Positions 23,445-33,770 of a stretch of DNA of 64,000 nt are shown here, piece by piece (position 1 is the first letter of the stretch; each line of letters opens with the position of its first letter). Source of the stretch: Termitomyces sp. T153. Its lineage: Eukaryota > Basidiomycota > Agaricomycetes > Agaricales > Lyophyllaceae. Location: positions 372,001 to 436,000 of the forward strand of contig JACKQL020000009.1 of assembly GCA_018296165.2 (NCBI GenBank), read 5' to 3'. The notes under the pieces are model-generated. The model saw nothing but the letters and a program-made list of their open reading frames with translations, was not told the origin of the DNA and ran no database searches. The position numbers and the translations under genes were made by a program.

Positions 23445-23608
23445 GTGGCTTTCTGGTGGCATTGAAATAACCCACATGGTGTCTAAGGTGTTTTCCACAC
23501 AGGCACACTCAGCCAGAGTCAAAACTCTGACCTTGCACTTGCAATTCACATGACCTGCTTTGGGACATGATGGTGCCAGCTGAGCCACTGCACCCCCTGC
23601 ACTTTTAT

Positions 23609-24689
23609 CAGAGTCCTTGGTTGAAGTACACAAAAGTCACTCTGCTCTATGGTGAAAAAAGCAAACTTTGAAATGTGAGTTGCCATAAGTAGTACACAAT
23701 AGGCAAGCCACCATCCAGCTGATGTGTAGGTAGGTAAGATAATAGTATAAGTCCTCAGTTACTCCATGGGATATTGAGATGGCTGAGTACATTATCTTGT
23801 AGAGCAAGATAATAGTATAAGTCTATATGACATTAATAAAGTGCTTGAAAATGTATAGTAAGGCTATCTCACCCTCAGTCATTCTACATTGGGACAAGAA
23901 TGACTGACTGATCTGTTGATATGATCTTTCATGGGTGCAGAAAAGAAAGTTTAGTAAAGAATAGTAAACATGGTTGGTACAACAACATGAGGCTCACAGT
24001 GGCAGAAACCAGAAATAGAAGTAAATACAAAATAACAGACCTTTAGGCTTTGTTGCAACCCTGCATGTCTCCCTCAAGAACCAGCTTCCATTGTAACAAC
24101 CTCTAATGACAAGTCACTATGTGTACATACAAACTTTGAGCTTTTTGCCACCCTGAGGGTGTCAATAGCTTTACAGATTGAGATGAGTTTGAAAAGGAGT
24201 TTTGGGCAGAGTTCTTTCCCCTTCACCCTGCTAAGACTGTTGTTCTCTCTGCAAACACTTCACTGCTCAGCTGGATATAGGTGATGTAAGACTGAAGGAA
24301 ATGCTCCCTACTTGACCATCATCATCACATGCATCAGAGGTCATAGGACAGGGAATTTTTGTGTAAGGAGCCAAGGAGATGGTCAAGGAAAGGAGCAGAA
24401 ATTGTTTCTCCATTTGCAGAAGACATGGAAACAGCTGTCAAAGGTCTCAAAGAGCATCCAAAGGGAACAAGTACTGGTGTTTGTAGTTTGGCATAATCTG
24501 GCAAGTTTGGTTGTATGGAGGGTGTGATAGTGCTTGATTCTCTAGAGCCATTAAGTGGTTTCAGGCTTTGATCCCAGAATTAGGTTCCTTTAAAGAGCAG
24601 CAGGAGGCACTGGTTGAGTTCTTGAGACAGTAGAAGCAAGATGAAGGCAAAGAAGAGATTCAAGCAAGCAAGAGGGGGTTCCCAGATCA
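23609..24689. other. End of local repeat, then transposon-like spacer
   Basis: From 23609 to about 23690 the third local tandem unit continues (GTACACAAAAGTCA, AAAAAAGCAAACTTTGAAA). The rest is CpG-poor with two copies of AAGATAATAGTATAAGTC near 23738 and 23807. No gene is recognised. Confidence 0.45.
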
Positions 24690-24794
24690 AAGCTAGAGAG
24701 TTTAGAACTCTAGAACTTGTAGATGCTGAATAGACTCTGGATCTCCCTCTGCCAGTTGTGTGATTGAGTCACAGCCTCCAGAGGTCACCTTACA
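24690..24794 (+). mobile_element. Family X LTR relic
   Basis: The reverse complement of 24690-24794 matches the start of the X-family LTR (TGTAAGG...TCTGGAGGCTGTG...TCAATCACACA...GAGTCTATTCAGC). The other end is not recognisable. It could be the 5' LTR of the gag relic further right. Confidence 0.5.
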
Positions 24795-25697
24795 GTCAGT
24801 ATCCCTGTTTCTATTGTCATTCTGCTAGTATGGGTTTGATTTTTCCAAGTCTACATCTTGTGCTAGCACCTATGGCTAGTCTCTACTTTTGTTACCCTTT
24901 TTGCTAACAAGTTAGCATGTCTAGCAACTCCTCTGCCTCATTCCCTGTTTTGCTAGTGACTCTAGCACATTTGTTTCTGCCAACTCTATCTAATGACCAA
25001 GGCTAATGCTAGCAACCTCTTTCACACTTGAGTCTTCCCTTCCTATCACCACCTTTACTAAGAGTACTATCACCACCTTTACTAAGAGTACTATCACCAC
25101 CTTTACTAAGAGTACTATCACCACCTTTACTAAGAGTACTATCACCACCTTTACTAGACCACATTCTCTGGGACCTAGCTTGACTTACTACCCTCATTTT
25201 GTTTGTCCATTGATACTCTACTTGTAAGACTGCTAGTTGCTGTGTTCTCTGCTAGTGTAAGGGAGCAATCCACTCTACAGGTAAACCTGGTTAGAGCAGG
25301 CCAATCAGCCTCCACTCTGTGGTTAAAACTGGCTAGAGCAGGCTGGTGCAGGCACCAAGCAGGATTCAAGGGGGCATGGAGGCAGCCAAGAGTTGGGCAG
25401 AGGGTGAGTGCAGTGAGCTATGCTAGGACAATGCTGGGGGATCTTACACTCATGGTAGTGAATAAACCTGGAAGCAATGCTATTGTCTGGACTGGGGATA
25501 GGATATCCCCAGGTCCACTTATATACTACTAGGCTACTGGATGACTAAGTACCTATGATTAAGTTAATGGCCACTGACTACAGCCTATATGACAAGTGGA
25601 GGCTGATGACCACAAACTATTGACTAATCAGGCCTGGTAGTAGAAGGATCAATGATTGACAATAATATACCATGTGCCAGGTATGATATACCCATTA
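24795..25697. other. LTR-like spacer with CTAGC-rich sequence
   Basis: CpG-poor sequence rich in GCTAGC/TGCTAG words, similar in style to the solo LTR at 6901-8166, but no termini or duplication could be fixed. It contains the minisatellite at 25044-25155. The open frame at 25203-25532 has no recognised similarity. Confidence 0.4.
25044..25155. repeat. 24-bp minisatellite, about 4.7 copies
   Basis: The unit TATCACCACCTTTACTAAGAGTAC is repeated without spacers. Direct head-to-tail copies with no variable spacers rule out a CRISPR array. Confidence 0.9.
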
Positions 25698-26846
25698 TGT
25701 CAGGTTCCGCTGACCTCAGGGGCTCAGCTGCACTGGGCGAGTCCTTACTAGGCGGGCATGATCCCCTTGCACTAGCAACCGAACACTCAAAAGTGTTCTG
25801 GGCACTGATGGCTTGTGCGGATAGTCAGTGGAATGTGATCTGGACAGGTCCAGGGAGGTCTGGAGAAGTTGGATTGTGAGGAAATGGGACGGGCTTGGCT
25901 GGGTTCAGGCAGAAGACTGTATGGAAGATTCACGGACGCAAAGGAGTAGGCAGTTACACAATCAATGGGAGTGGAGCCGGGGTTTGATGGGAGATCAATT
26001 GGGGCTGATGGAGTCTGGGACCGAGCGAAGAGCAAGGTTCGGACCTGGTGAAAGAGTGTTGGGGTTCATAATTGTAATCGCAGAGTTTGTGAGGTCATTA
26101 AGGTTGAGGAAGACTTGGGCACAACAGTGGGACAGAGTCACCGAGACAGCGTCAGACAAAATGAAATGGAGTTGAGATGGAACAAGAGTAGATTCAAGTG
26201 GAGATACAAAACAATAATGAGAATGATGGCGAAATGGAGACAAGACAAGACCAGGAGACTGAGATAAGACCGGGAGACTGAGATTAAGGAAAACAAATCA
26301 CAAAACACGAAACACGAAACACAAGGAGGAAACAATCAGACCATAGGTAACGTTAAGCAATATCAAGACTAGAGTACGAAGAGCTACTTGACATCTTATA
26401 TACTGACTACTGGAGAACTTTGGAGTATGTTGGCTGTGGCGGCAGGGCTTGGCAGAGCTCGACGGAGTGGGCGGGTGTTAGTTGCAATCAAGGGTCGGGC
26501 CACACTGATACGTTGATGGGATAATTTGGGAACACCGGTCGCCCCGAGGTTGTCGTGATACTCCGGAATGGGTCAGAGGAACCAGGGTGTTGAGTTGGTG
26601 ATGGGTGGCGGAGATTGGGAACAGCGGGGGTGGTTCTCGGGGTTTGGGAGATCCAGGGTAAGTGTCAGTGGCTGCAGGGAAGGCGTTGAAGTTGGCCAGG
26701 GGGCCGTCGGAGTTAGCCGAGGTTGCGTCGGGGCTAACCAAAATAGGCGTGGGGCATGGGCGGAAGTTTGGCAGAGCATTGGGGGTTTTTGGGGAATCGG
26801 GAGGTTGCTGGACGATGTGCGGGGGTCCAGGGGACGGGTCGTGACA
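25698..26846 (-). mobile_element. Solo LTR, family E, copy D (1149 bp)
   Basis: Starts TGTCAGGTTCC and ends GGGTCGTGACA, flanked by CATTA at 25693-25697 and 26847-26851. It keeps a terminal CpG (GTCGTGACA) lost from the other copies, so it is probably the least deaminated copy here. Leftward orientation follows from the TATATAAG motif on the minus strand near 26396. Confidence 0.9.
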
Positions 26847-26851
26847 CATTA

Positions 26852-27899
26852 TGCCTGGGAGCTGAGATGGTGAGGGAGTAAGAAGGGGCCAGGCAGTCTG
26901 AAGGTCAGCTAGATAGAGGTGCCAATCCCCACAGACTAAGCTAGGTGAGAGTGGGACAGTCTGAAGACTGGTTGGTCCCCTTACAGGGGTGGTCTTCCAA
27001 AAGGATACTGTGTATGATACATGGCCAGGATGGTATGTTCTGCCAGAATGTACATGTTGATACAGTGGTACTTACCTGTAACAACTGGTATTTTAATAAA
27101 AGAAAGAACTTTATACCTAAAATGCTGAAAACTGTAAGCATTTTGCCAAAAACAGTAGGCAGAGAAAGTACTTAGCTTAAAGAAATACTGCTCCAATGAT
27201 CCCAAAAAGTCAAAGATCTGCCTACAGCAGCAACAACAAAGCCAGAGCAAAGGGTTTAGGGTTGAGCACTGAGCATGTCACTCAATCAAAATTGATTGGA
27301 GTGATAGCCAACATGCCTAACAAAGTGGCAGTGCTGGCTATCCTCAGCATCTCAACAGCCAGTGTTAATTCAGCCAAAAACTCTAGCTTGCTGCACCTGC
27401 AACTTATGTCACCAAAACCCAAACCAAATGCTCCCAGAACTGCTGCAATAATAGCCTCAGCACAGGAAGGAGGGGTTTAGTGGAAGGAAGGGAGGGGAAA
27501 ACAAGTCTCACCATGCATTGCCAAGGCATGTCTACATGGAACCTCAACACCCAGACTGCCCATTGGCCAACTACATTCCCAGGCAATGATGAAAAACATG
27601 CAGATAGCATGATGGTCCATGCACCAATGATGGGTTATAAAAGGGGAAGGATTTTGAAGGGAAAAGACAAGAAAGTACTTGCCACAGCTCAGAAGTCCCT
27701 AGGGAGTGGATTTCTTAGGCTCATGAGCTCTACTTACTTTGGGATCATTAGTTAATATACTATTTGTGCCCCTTTGCTTGTTTTGAGAACTGTCTTAAGC
27801 TAGTAAAGAAAATCAATAAATCTATTATCTTGTCTACTTGTACAGTAAGAACTAGTAATAAAAAACCCTGAACTCTTGCAAAATCTAAGTCTGACACAT
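26852..27899. other. Possible leader or N-terminal part of a gag relic
   Basis: CpG-poor. Frames at 27196-27480 and 27480-27755 have a lysine/alanine-rich look (for example SPKPKPNAPRTAAIIAS) but no recognised domain. Their position suggests the 5' part of the retroelement whose gag follows. Confidence 0.3.
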
Positions 27900-28765
27900 T
27901 TGGCCAAGTTTTGTAAACTTTGTGCCACTGTCAGAACTTTGATTTTGCATCAATGTCTAGTAAAGACTGAGGAGCACAAGAGTTGCTCCCCAGTAGAGGA
28001 CACATGTGTAGGAGCTAGCCCTAGCCCTGTAGCACATGTTAGGCAGCAAGGCCAAGAAGGGGTCAAGCGGGCTAGGCTACCCAGGTGGGGGTGGTGGAGA
28101 CCTGGGAAAGAGTTGTCAGGAGGTGATCCAAGCCCCATGCCACTACCCAAGCCACATCAGAAACTACCAATCCTAGAAGAAGGTGATGAAGGAGCTGGAT
28201 GGGAACCACTCTACTCAGGTCAAGGACCACCACCACCCTCAGGAGGGGGCCTCCCACATCCAAGAGGATCAGACAGTCCTTCATATGATGATGGAGACAA
28301 AGACATGGGCCCCACATTTGTGGGATGTATGGCTGATAGGAGGAGGACTACAGCCCTCCCTGAAAGACAGCCACAAAGGTTCTCAATGCCTCCACAACAT
28401 TGTGGATGATTTGCCACTCTGGAAGTGAAAGACACCCATGAGTATCACCATCAGACAATGCATGATTGTCTAAGGGCAGTCATGGAGCAGATGCTCATGG
28501 TCTGACTGGCAATTTCAGATGGACTCAAGCCTAGAAGGAGTGATTTGTCTAAAACAATCACACCCTATGCTGGGTCATCACATTCAGTAAACTTGAAGAC
28601 TGGCTCATGAGTATCTGCATATTTTGTGCAATAGCCCAGTATGGTGAGGATGGATAATTCTCATGGACTTGCTAGCAGCAGAAGTGCTGAAGTGGTACCT
28701 GAAACATGTGATCCATATCAACAGGACCCAGTTTCGCTAGAGGTTCCAGGATGTGATCCTCACCA
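27900..28765 (+). pseudogene. Gypsy gag, first half (forward)
   Basis: A proline/glycine-rich segment (GPPPPSGGGLPHPRG) is followed, after frame changes, by PYAGSSHFSKLEDWLMSICIF (28562-28625). MDLLAAEVLKWYLKHVIHINR and RFQDVIL follow (28665-28758). The same succession occurs in the gag at 46791-49926 on the other strand. A stop sits where the homologue has a tyrosine-tryptophan pair. The second half is not downstream in this orientation but lies inverted at 29000-29850. Confidence 0.7.
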
Positions 28766-28994
28766 AAACTAATCTAGCTCAGTCATCTGTATCAAATAAA
28801 TTTTTCCTCTCTTGTTCATAGAATATCCTGGCTTTTGATACTGTACCAAAACTGATCAAGCTCAGTCATCTGTATCAAATAAATCTTTCCTCTCTTGTTC
28901 ATGAGATATCCTGGCTTTTGATACTGTACCAAAACTGATCGAGCTCAGTCATCTGTATCAAATAAATTTTTCCTCTCTTGTTCATGGAACATCC
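28762..28994. repeat. 83-bp tandem repeat, about 2.8 copies
   Basis: Units start ACCAAAACT at 28762, 28845 and 28928 and are nearly identical (CTCAGTCATCTGTATCAAATAAAT...TGGCTTTTGATACTGT). The array sits exactly at the junction between the two oppositely oriented halves of the gag relic. Confidence 0.9.
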
Positions 28995-28999
28995 TACTT

Positions 29000-29850
29000 C
29001 TCTGAGGAGTTGTCAGTACTCCTTCTTACACACATATACACTGTATCTAAAAGTCTCTCTCCATTTCCTTCTTTGATGTTTGATTTCAAATTTGAAGCTG
29101 TTCTTGCCACACAAGAGATAGATGATGCACAGATCATCATCATTACTGCCCATTTAGCATCTGACTTGTCAGCTTTCTCAGCTGCCTCAACATTGTCAGG
29201 GTCTCCATCCTGCTTGTCATCAGCATCACCCATGTTGGGTGGAGCAGCAGTGTGTGCTGCTTGAATATATCTGCAAGAAGTTAGTTCTCTCTCTCTGGCT
29301 CCTTGCGTTCCTGGGCAAAGTGACTCATCTTCCTGCATTGATAACAAGTAGTAGACTGACCTGTATCATTTCTGGCTTTGCCCGATGCAATGGCTAAGAA
29401 TTTGTTGCTTGAGATGTGGTGATTACTCGCTATGTGGGCAGCACCAGCCAGATTTGGAGCTACTTTAGCTGCTCTAGGCTGTGGTGCCTGGGGTCAAAGA
29501 GCTGGCTTCGATGCTGGCCTCTTCGATCCTAAAGAGGGATTCAGATAGAAACCCTGTGCCATCAGCTCTGTTTGTTTAGCTGGCACAGTTCCAAACTTAG
29601 ATGACTGAGCTGCTGAATCCTCAGACATACTCTAGTAGTGTGCAGGAGTCTTGATGCCATTCTCATAAACCTTAGCCTCTAGACAAACTCCTCATCAGTA
29701 TTCACTTTGAGAAGCAGTCCTTCATCAAGAATAAGCATGAAAAGCATGTCCAAGGTATCCTTTCTAGAAACTACTCATGTATTGTCAATTTGTCTAGAAA
29801 AATGACTATGTTTTGGGCATGATCAAGCAAGACATCAACTTATAGTACTC
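29000..29850 (-). pseudogene. Gypsy gag, second half (inverted) with zinc knuckle
   Basis: On the minus strand the sequence resumes the gag where the first half stopped: VLLDHAQNIVIFLDKL (about 29850-29805), then the C-terminal region, then a CCHC zinc knuckle CYQCRKMSHFAQE near 29310-29350. It matches the contiguous gag at 46791-49926. Stops and frame changes are frequent. Confidence 0.7.
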
Positions 29851-30504
29851 AAAGGATGAAGATATGCTTTATGAGCATTGTATCTTCCTGAGTGAAAGAC
29901 AGCTGAGTGGATAAAGATATTGAAAATCTGGTTGTCTGAAACAGGAATATGTTATCAGCCAAAAAGCATATCTCTGGGACATGTTCTCTCATCCATCTAT
30001 CAACCTTTTCAGTATCAATGACAACTCTTCTCATCATTTCTCTTAAATTCCTGAGCTTCCTATTTCTCTTTAAAACTCTATTTATTTAACCTTTTACATA
30101 TCATATTCAGAGTAAGGCCCGATTCTCAACCATGTCTCAGATTCCACGAAAATCTCTATGGTCACTCAAAGGAGCACTTGGATGAACTTTCATCACCAGG
30201 TGCTCCTAGATGTAGACAGCACCCTAAGAATACTAAAGCGTCAATAGAGGCAGTGAATTCTATGCACCTCACATAATTTATTCTATATGCAATATCTTTA
30301 TGTCTATGGATCCTGACAACAATCCGCATATATTACTGCAAAATGACTAGTCATAAGCTGAGGAAATTCTCAGAGATTCTCTCTTCTTCATTTCTTGTTA
30401 TTTCTTTTCGCTTCTTAAAATACCCAAGTAGGTATTCTATCTTTCGCTTCAGACATGCTCAAATAGAGTACGCGAGTCTTGGACAGCGGCCATAGTGACC
30501 TTCT
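29851..30504. other. Spacer entering the low-copy island
   Basis: CpG rises from about 30115 on. A small minus-strand frame at 29849-30037 has no recognised features. No gene is called. Confidence 0.45.
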
Positions 30505-30601
30505 CTCGTTACGTAAGAGAGTCAGGGATCCAAGCGGAGCCTGAACTTATCCCCCACCCGTACTGAAACTGCAACCTTACATCAATTTTCCAACTTGATC
30601 A

Positions 30602-31855
30602 ATGGTATACTGTACGCTCTCTGTACGTAATTGTCCTCTCTTGTAACAATCTCTGTTCATTATGTTCTATCACAGCGTATGCAAATCGCCGCGCGTATAC
30701 CATCGAACACTTCGAGAAACGTTTGGTTTAAGTACGCTATGGTTCCAATTTTAGCCCCTCCCAGACGCTTGACCAAGTAATTTGATAAGGTTTCCTAGCG
30801 ACGTCTATCAGCCTGGTCATCGCCTTTCGCTCAGGCTTCGAGGAGGTATAGCAGCAGAAGTGGAGATCATCAAGGCGTTTACCCCTTTTACTTGCTCTGC
30901 TGTCCTTCTAGTTCATCCACGGACTAGTGTGCGTGGAGTGGGACTTCCGGACCGTTTTATATTGAAACTGGCAGATCGTCGAGTCTCTGATGTATGGAAT
31001 TTTCAAGAAGAAGAGGACTATCAATCAAATATCAGTAAACATGGAGCATCCTTTGAAATCCAAGACGAGGAGGATTTGTTACCGTGGATGAAATCATTTA
31101 GGTCATGGCAGAATTATGATGCCTCACATACTAAAGAGCGCGAGGCGTTTAGTTATTTAAAAGAGGCTCAGGCGTCTGGGTTAATTCCTCGTTTCTTCGG
31201 TACCACGAAAATCAACATGATTACAACGGCTCCCCATCCATCTCTAAGTCACATCAATGGCCTTCTACTCGAGTACATTCCTGGGCGTTCGATGGCAAAA
31301 ATAAGGCCAGGCATTACCATCACATTCGAAGAGGCTGAGGCTATCTCCCAACGTGTCTTGGAACTCGGGCGGCAGCTCCGTCGTTTTGGTGTTCGCCACT
31401 CCGATGTCCATGTTGGCAATATCATCCTCCGAGAAAAGGATAATTCCCCAGTCCTGATTGATTGGGGTCTCGCCAGGTTACCTGCTGCTGGTGCCTCTTT
31501 GAACGAACGATGGAATGACATCTGTGTTAGGACGGATTTTCACCAAGACCTACGCCTTTTGCTTCGAAGGGGAGTTTATCACGAAGGTCCCAACAATGAT
31601 GAAGTCCATCCCCCAATCACAGCTGGCGGTATATGGCATCGCTTCAGAACTCCATTGTCTGATGAGGAACAAATTCGATTTGCACAAGAGTGGGGTTATC
31701 GCTCGACCAATTTGGAAATTGCTCTTCTACCTGAAGAAGAAAAGGCCCTCTTCTATGACGAAGACACGAGTGTTGACATAGATCATGGGTTGCGGTGGAA
31801 AGTCAAGAAGGGTGTGAAGACTAGGGAACTAGATGACCCATGTCCAGCAGAATAA
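30602..31855 (+). CDS. Protein-kinase-like protein, paralogue 2 (3 exons)
   Basis: Same architecture as the copy at 13614. Exon 1 is 30602-30622, intron 30623-30675, exon 2 30676-30731, intron 30732-30798, exon 3 30799-31855; 377 residues. Intron lengths (53 and 67 nt) and phases are identical to the other copy. The proteins are roughly 92 percent identical by eye in exon 3. The catalytic-loop signature reads HSDVHVGNIIL preceded by VR (VS in the other copy), and IDWGLA is kept. The first donor is GTACGT here against GTGCGT in copy 1. Both copies are free of stops, so both may be functional. Biological role unknown. Confidence 0.85.
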
Positions 31856-32932
31856 AAGTTAAAAGTTGTGAGATTAGTTGTATTCCCTCAAAGCCCTTCC
31901 AGAATGGCACAGTCTATGTACTTATCAATTCTTGAGCCATCTTGAATCTCACAAGTCAATAAGTCCAATTCAAAGAGGTGCGAGTTGATGGAAATTTTCA
32001 AATTGTATGATGTTCTGTCCTTTATATATGGTACACGTTATAGACAAGACCAATCCACATGCACCCGAGCTATGAGCTGAGATCAAACAACAATCGGTGA
32101 AAAATCTTCGTAATTCCATATTGGATTGTTTACTCCTAGCCTACCTCGACTTCTTGCTAATGAACGTTACGCAGGGTGATAATCCCATTGTGTTTCGTTG
32201 CAGAAGTCAATTTTCTTTCGCTGGTCGACTTCTCACCAGTTCGAAAGCTCGAAAGGATACTTCGCGACCGACGCCAGTGGAGATAACGCCCATTCTCTGG
32301 ACTACACTCCTTGCAGACTCATGCATAGAGGAAATGTGGCATGCGAAAAACATAATCTGACAATGGTAAATTGACAGGGTAAAAACAAAGATCGATCTTA
32401 CTCGCCTGCGATGATGAATATCCTACGATTTTCGACCTTCATTGACACTTGAGTAGATGTTTGAATGGCTGGTATTGTTCAAACTTGGGTTCTGTGTAAA
32501 GAAAACAGTAAAGACAACACAAGATACTATGGCCGACTTGTGTCTTGAACGGTTGAACTTTAATTCGACGCGAGTTTCTGATTGTAGTTAGAAGAGGTCG
32601 AGCGCGGGCCTTTATATGGCAAGCTCAGGTGCCAAAAGAAGGGATGGTAGAGGCCATCAGAGAACACCTATTACAGCAAAAAGAGACAGACCTGATCATG
32701 TAGTGGCGTAACACCCATGCTGTGTATAACGGATCCCGGAGGTGCTTACTATGTTGTTGCCTGGGTTGTTGTTCACCCCTCAATTGTGTCGAAGTATGGC
32801 TCAAGTCCTGGAAAAATGATCAAGTTGTACCGTCCATGCATGCCCTATATTCCCACAAAAGGGAAGATGACAACCAGCTTTGTCGCTTCGCTTGAGTGCA
32901 CACGTTCGTCGTGAGGGCGTCGCAAGAGTTTT

Positions 32933-33641
32933 TGGCAGCTACTCTATATAACTGAGTTTGAAATATATAACTATGTACAAACGAAGGTAACTCGTGCAAA
33001 CAGCCTTACTTCTGAGCGCTTCTATAGTGCATTGTAAGTCCTGAGTGAATAAATTATGGTTGATGTCTCCTCTCTAAGTATTTATATGTCTTTCATCTGG
33101 TGTTTGGAGAAATTAGCTCATTTTTCCAGTAGTGTGGTGAAGTTCAAGGCAGCAACAATATGTTTAGCCATGGTAGTATAGCTCACTCAAAGCTCGGCTG
33201 TGGTCAAAGGTCAATGAAAAGAATATCAGATGTTCTTGAATAAGTTCTGGACCAGTGTCTTTAGGATATCATCAACAATACAAGAATTGAAGAACAGTTC
33301 AAAGTTTCTTCATCATATAAATTTGATTTCAGAATTCAGAATGGTACCAAAAGAGATTGTATCTCAATGAAACCTTTGTAGTTCTGTAGACTTGCTGGAG
33401 GAGCGGCAGAAGGACGCTGAAAATTTGGAATTCCGACTTGATAAAAAAGACTCTTATTGACTTTGAAAAAGAGTCCCTCGTCATCTCAACCATGAAGTTT
33501 CGAACCAGAGCACTTGGGAATACACAACATAATCTATCCATTAGAATACAGCAACATTTACTAAGCAATGAATATGGGTATCTATTCTTTTTGGATGACT
33601 TTATTTAATTTTGGCATCCATGTACATGTATAGTCTGAGCC
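32933..33641. mobile_element. 709-bp insertion with 8-bp target duplication (hAT-like)
   Basis: The sequence TGGCAGCTACTC...TAGTCTGAGCC is flanked by AGAGTTTT at 32925-32932 and 33642-33649. The paralogous copy (15675-15700) has the uninterrupted site. Eight-base duplications are typical of hAT transposons. The ends are only imperfect inverted repeats (TGGCAGCTACT against GGCTCAGACTA). No transposase frame is present, so it would be non-autonomous. Confidence 0.65.
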
Positions 33642-33770
33642 AGAGTTTTACCTCTGATGATAATTTCTCAGGATGAGACACTTAGTAAATATTGATTGAA
33701 TTATCAATGAAAGACCATCATCCAAGGATAAGGAACCAAATCTGCTCGATATAGTATTGATTAGACTGGT

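Larger units (their letters stand above)
21031..23598 (-). mobile_element. SINE-like retroposon with pol III-like boxes and (AATC)n tail
   Basis: Bracketed by the 10-bp direct repeat GCACTTTTAT (21021-21030 and 23599-23608) and inserted in the third local tandem unit. Read on the minus strand it starts near 23598 with AGGGGGTGCAG, then TGGCTCAGCTGG (23588-23577), which matches the tRNA A-box pattern. About 45 nt later comes GGTCAGAGTTTTGACTC (23532-23516), a weaker B-box-like motif. It ends in four AATC units at 21031-21052. Without the nested LTR insertion it is about 0.97 kb, long for a SINE. A short LINE derivative is the alternative. Confidence 0.6.
30505..33770 (+). repeat. Segmental duplication, copy 2
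   Basis: Direct repeat of 13506-15790, about 17 kb away, covering 5' flank, kinase-like gene and 3' flank. It differs by an extra stretch near 32620-32870 and by a 709-bp insertion with an 8-bp target duplication at 32933-33641. Confidence 0.85.

Noticed and set aside
25044..25155. Regular 24-bp repeats as a CRISPR array
   Set aside because: Units are head-to-tail without unique spacers, and the genome is eukaryotic; this is a minisatellite.
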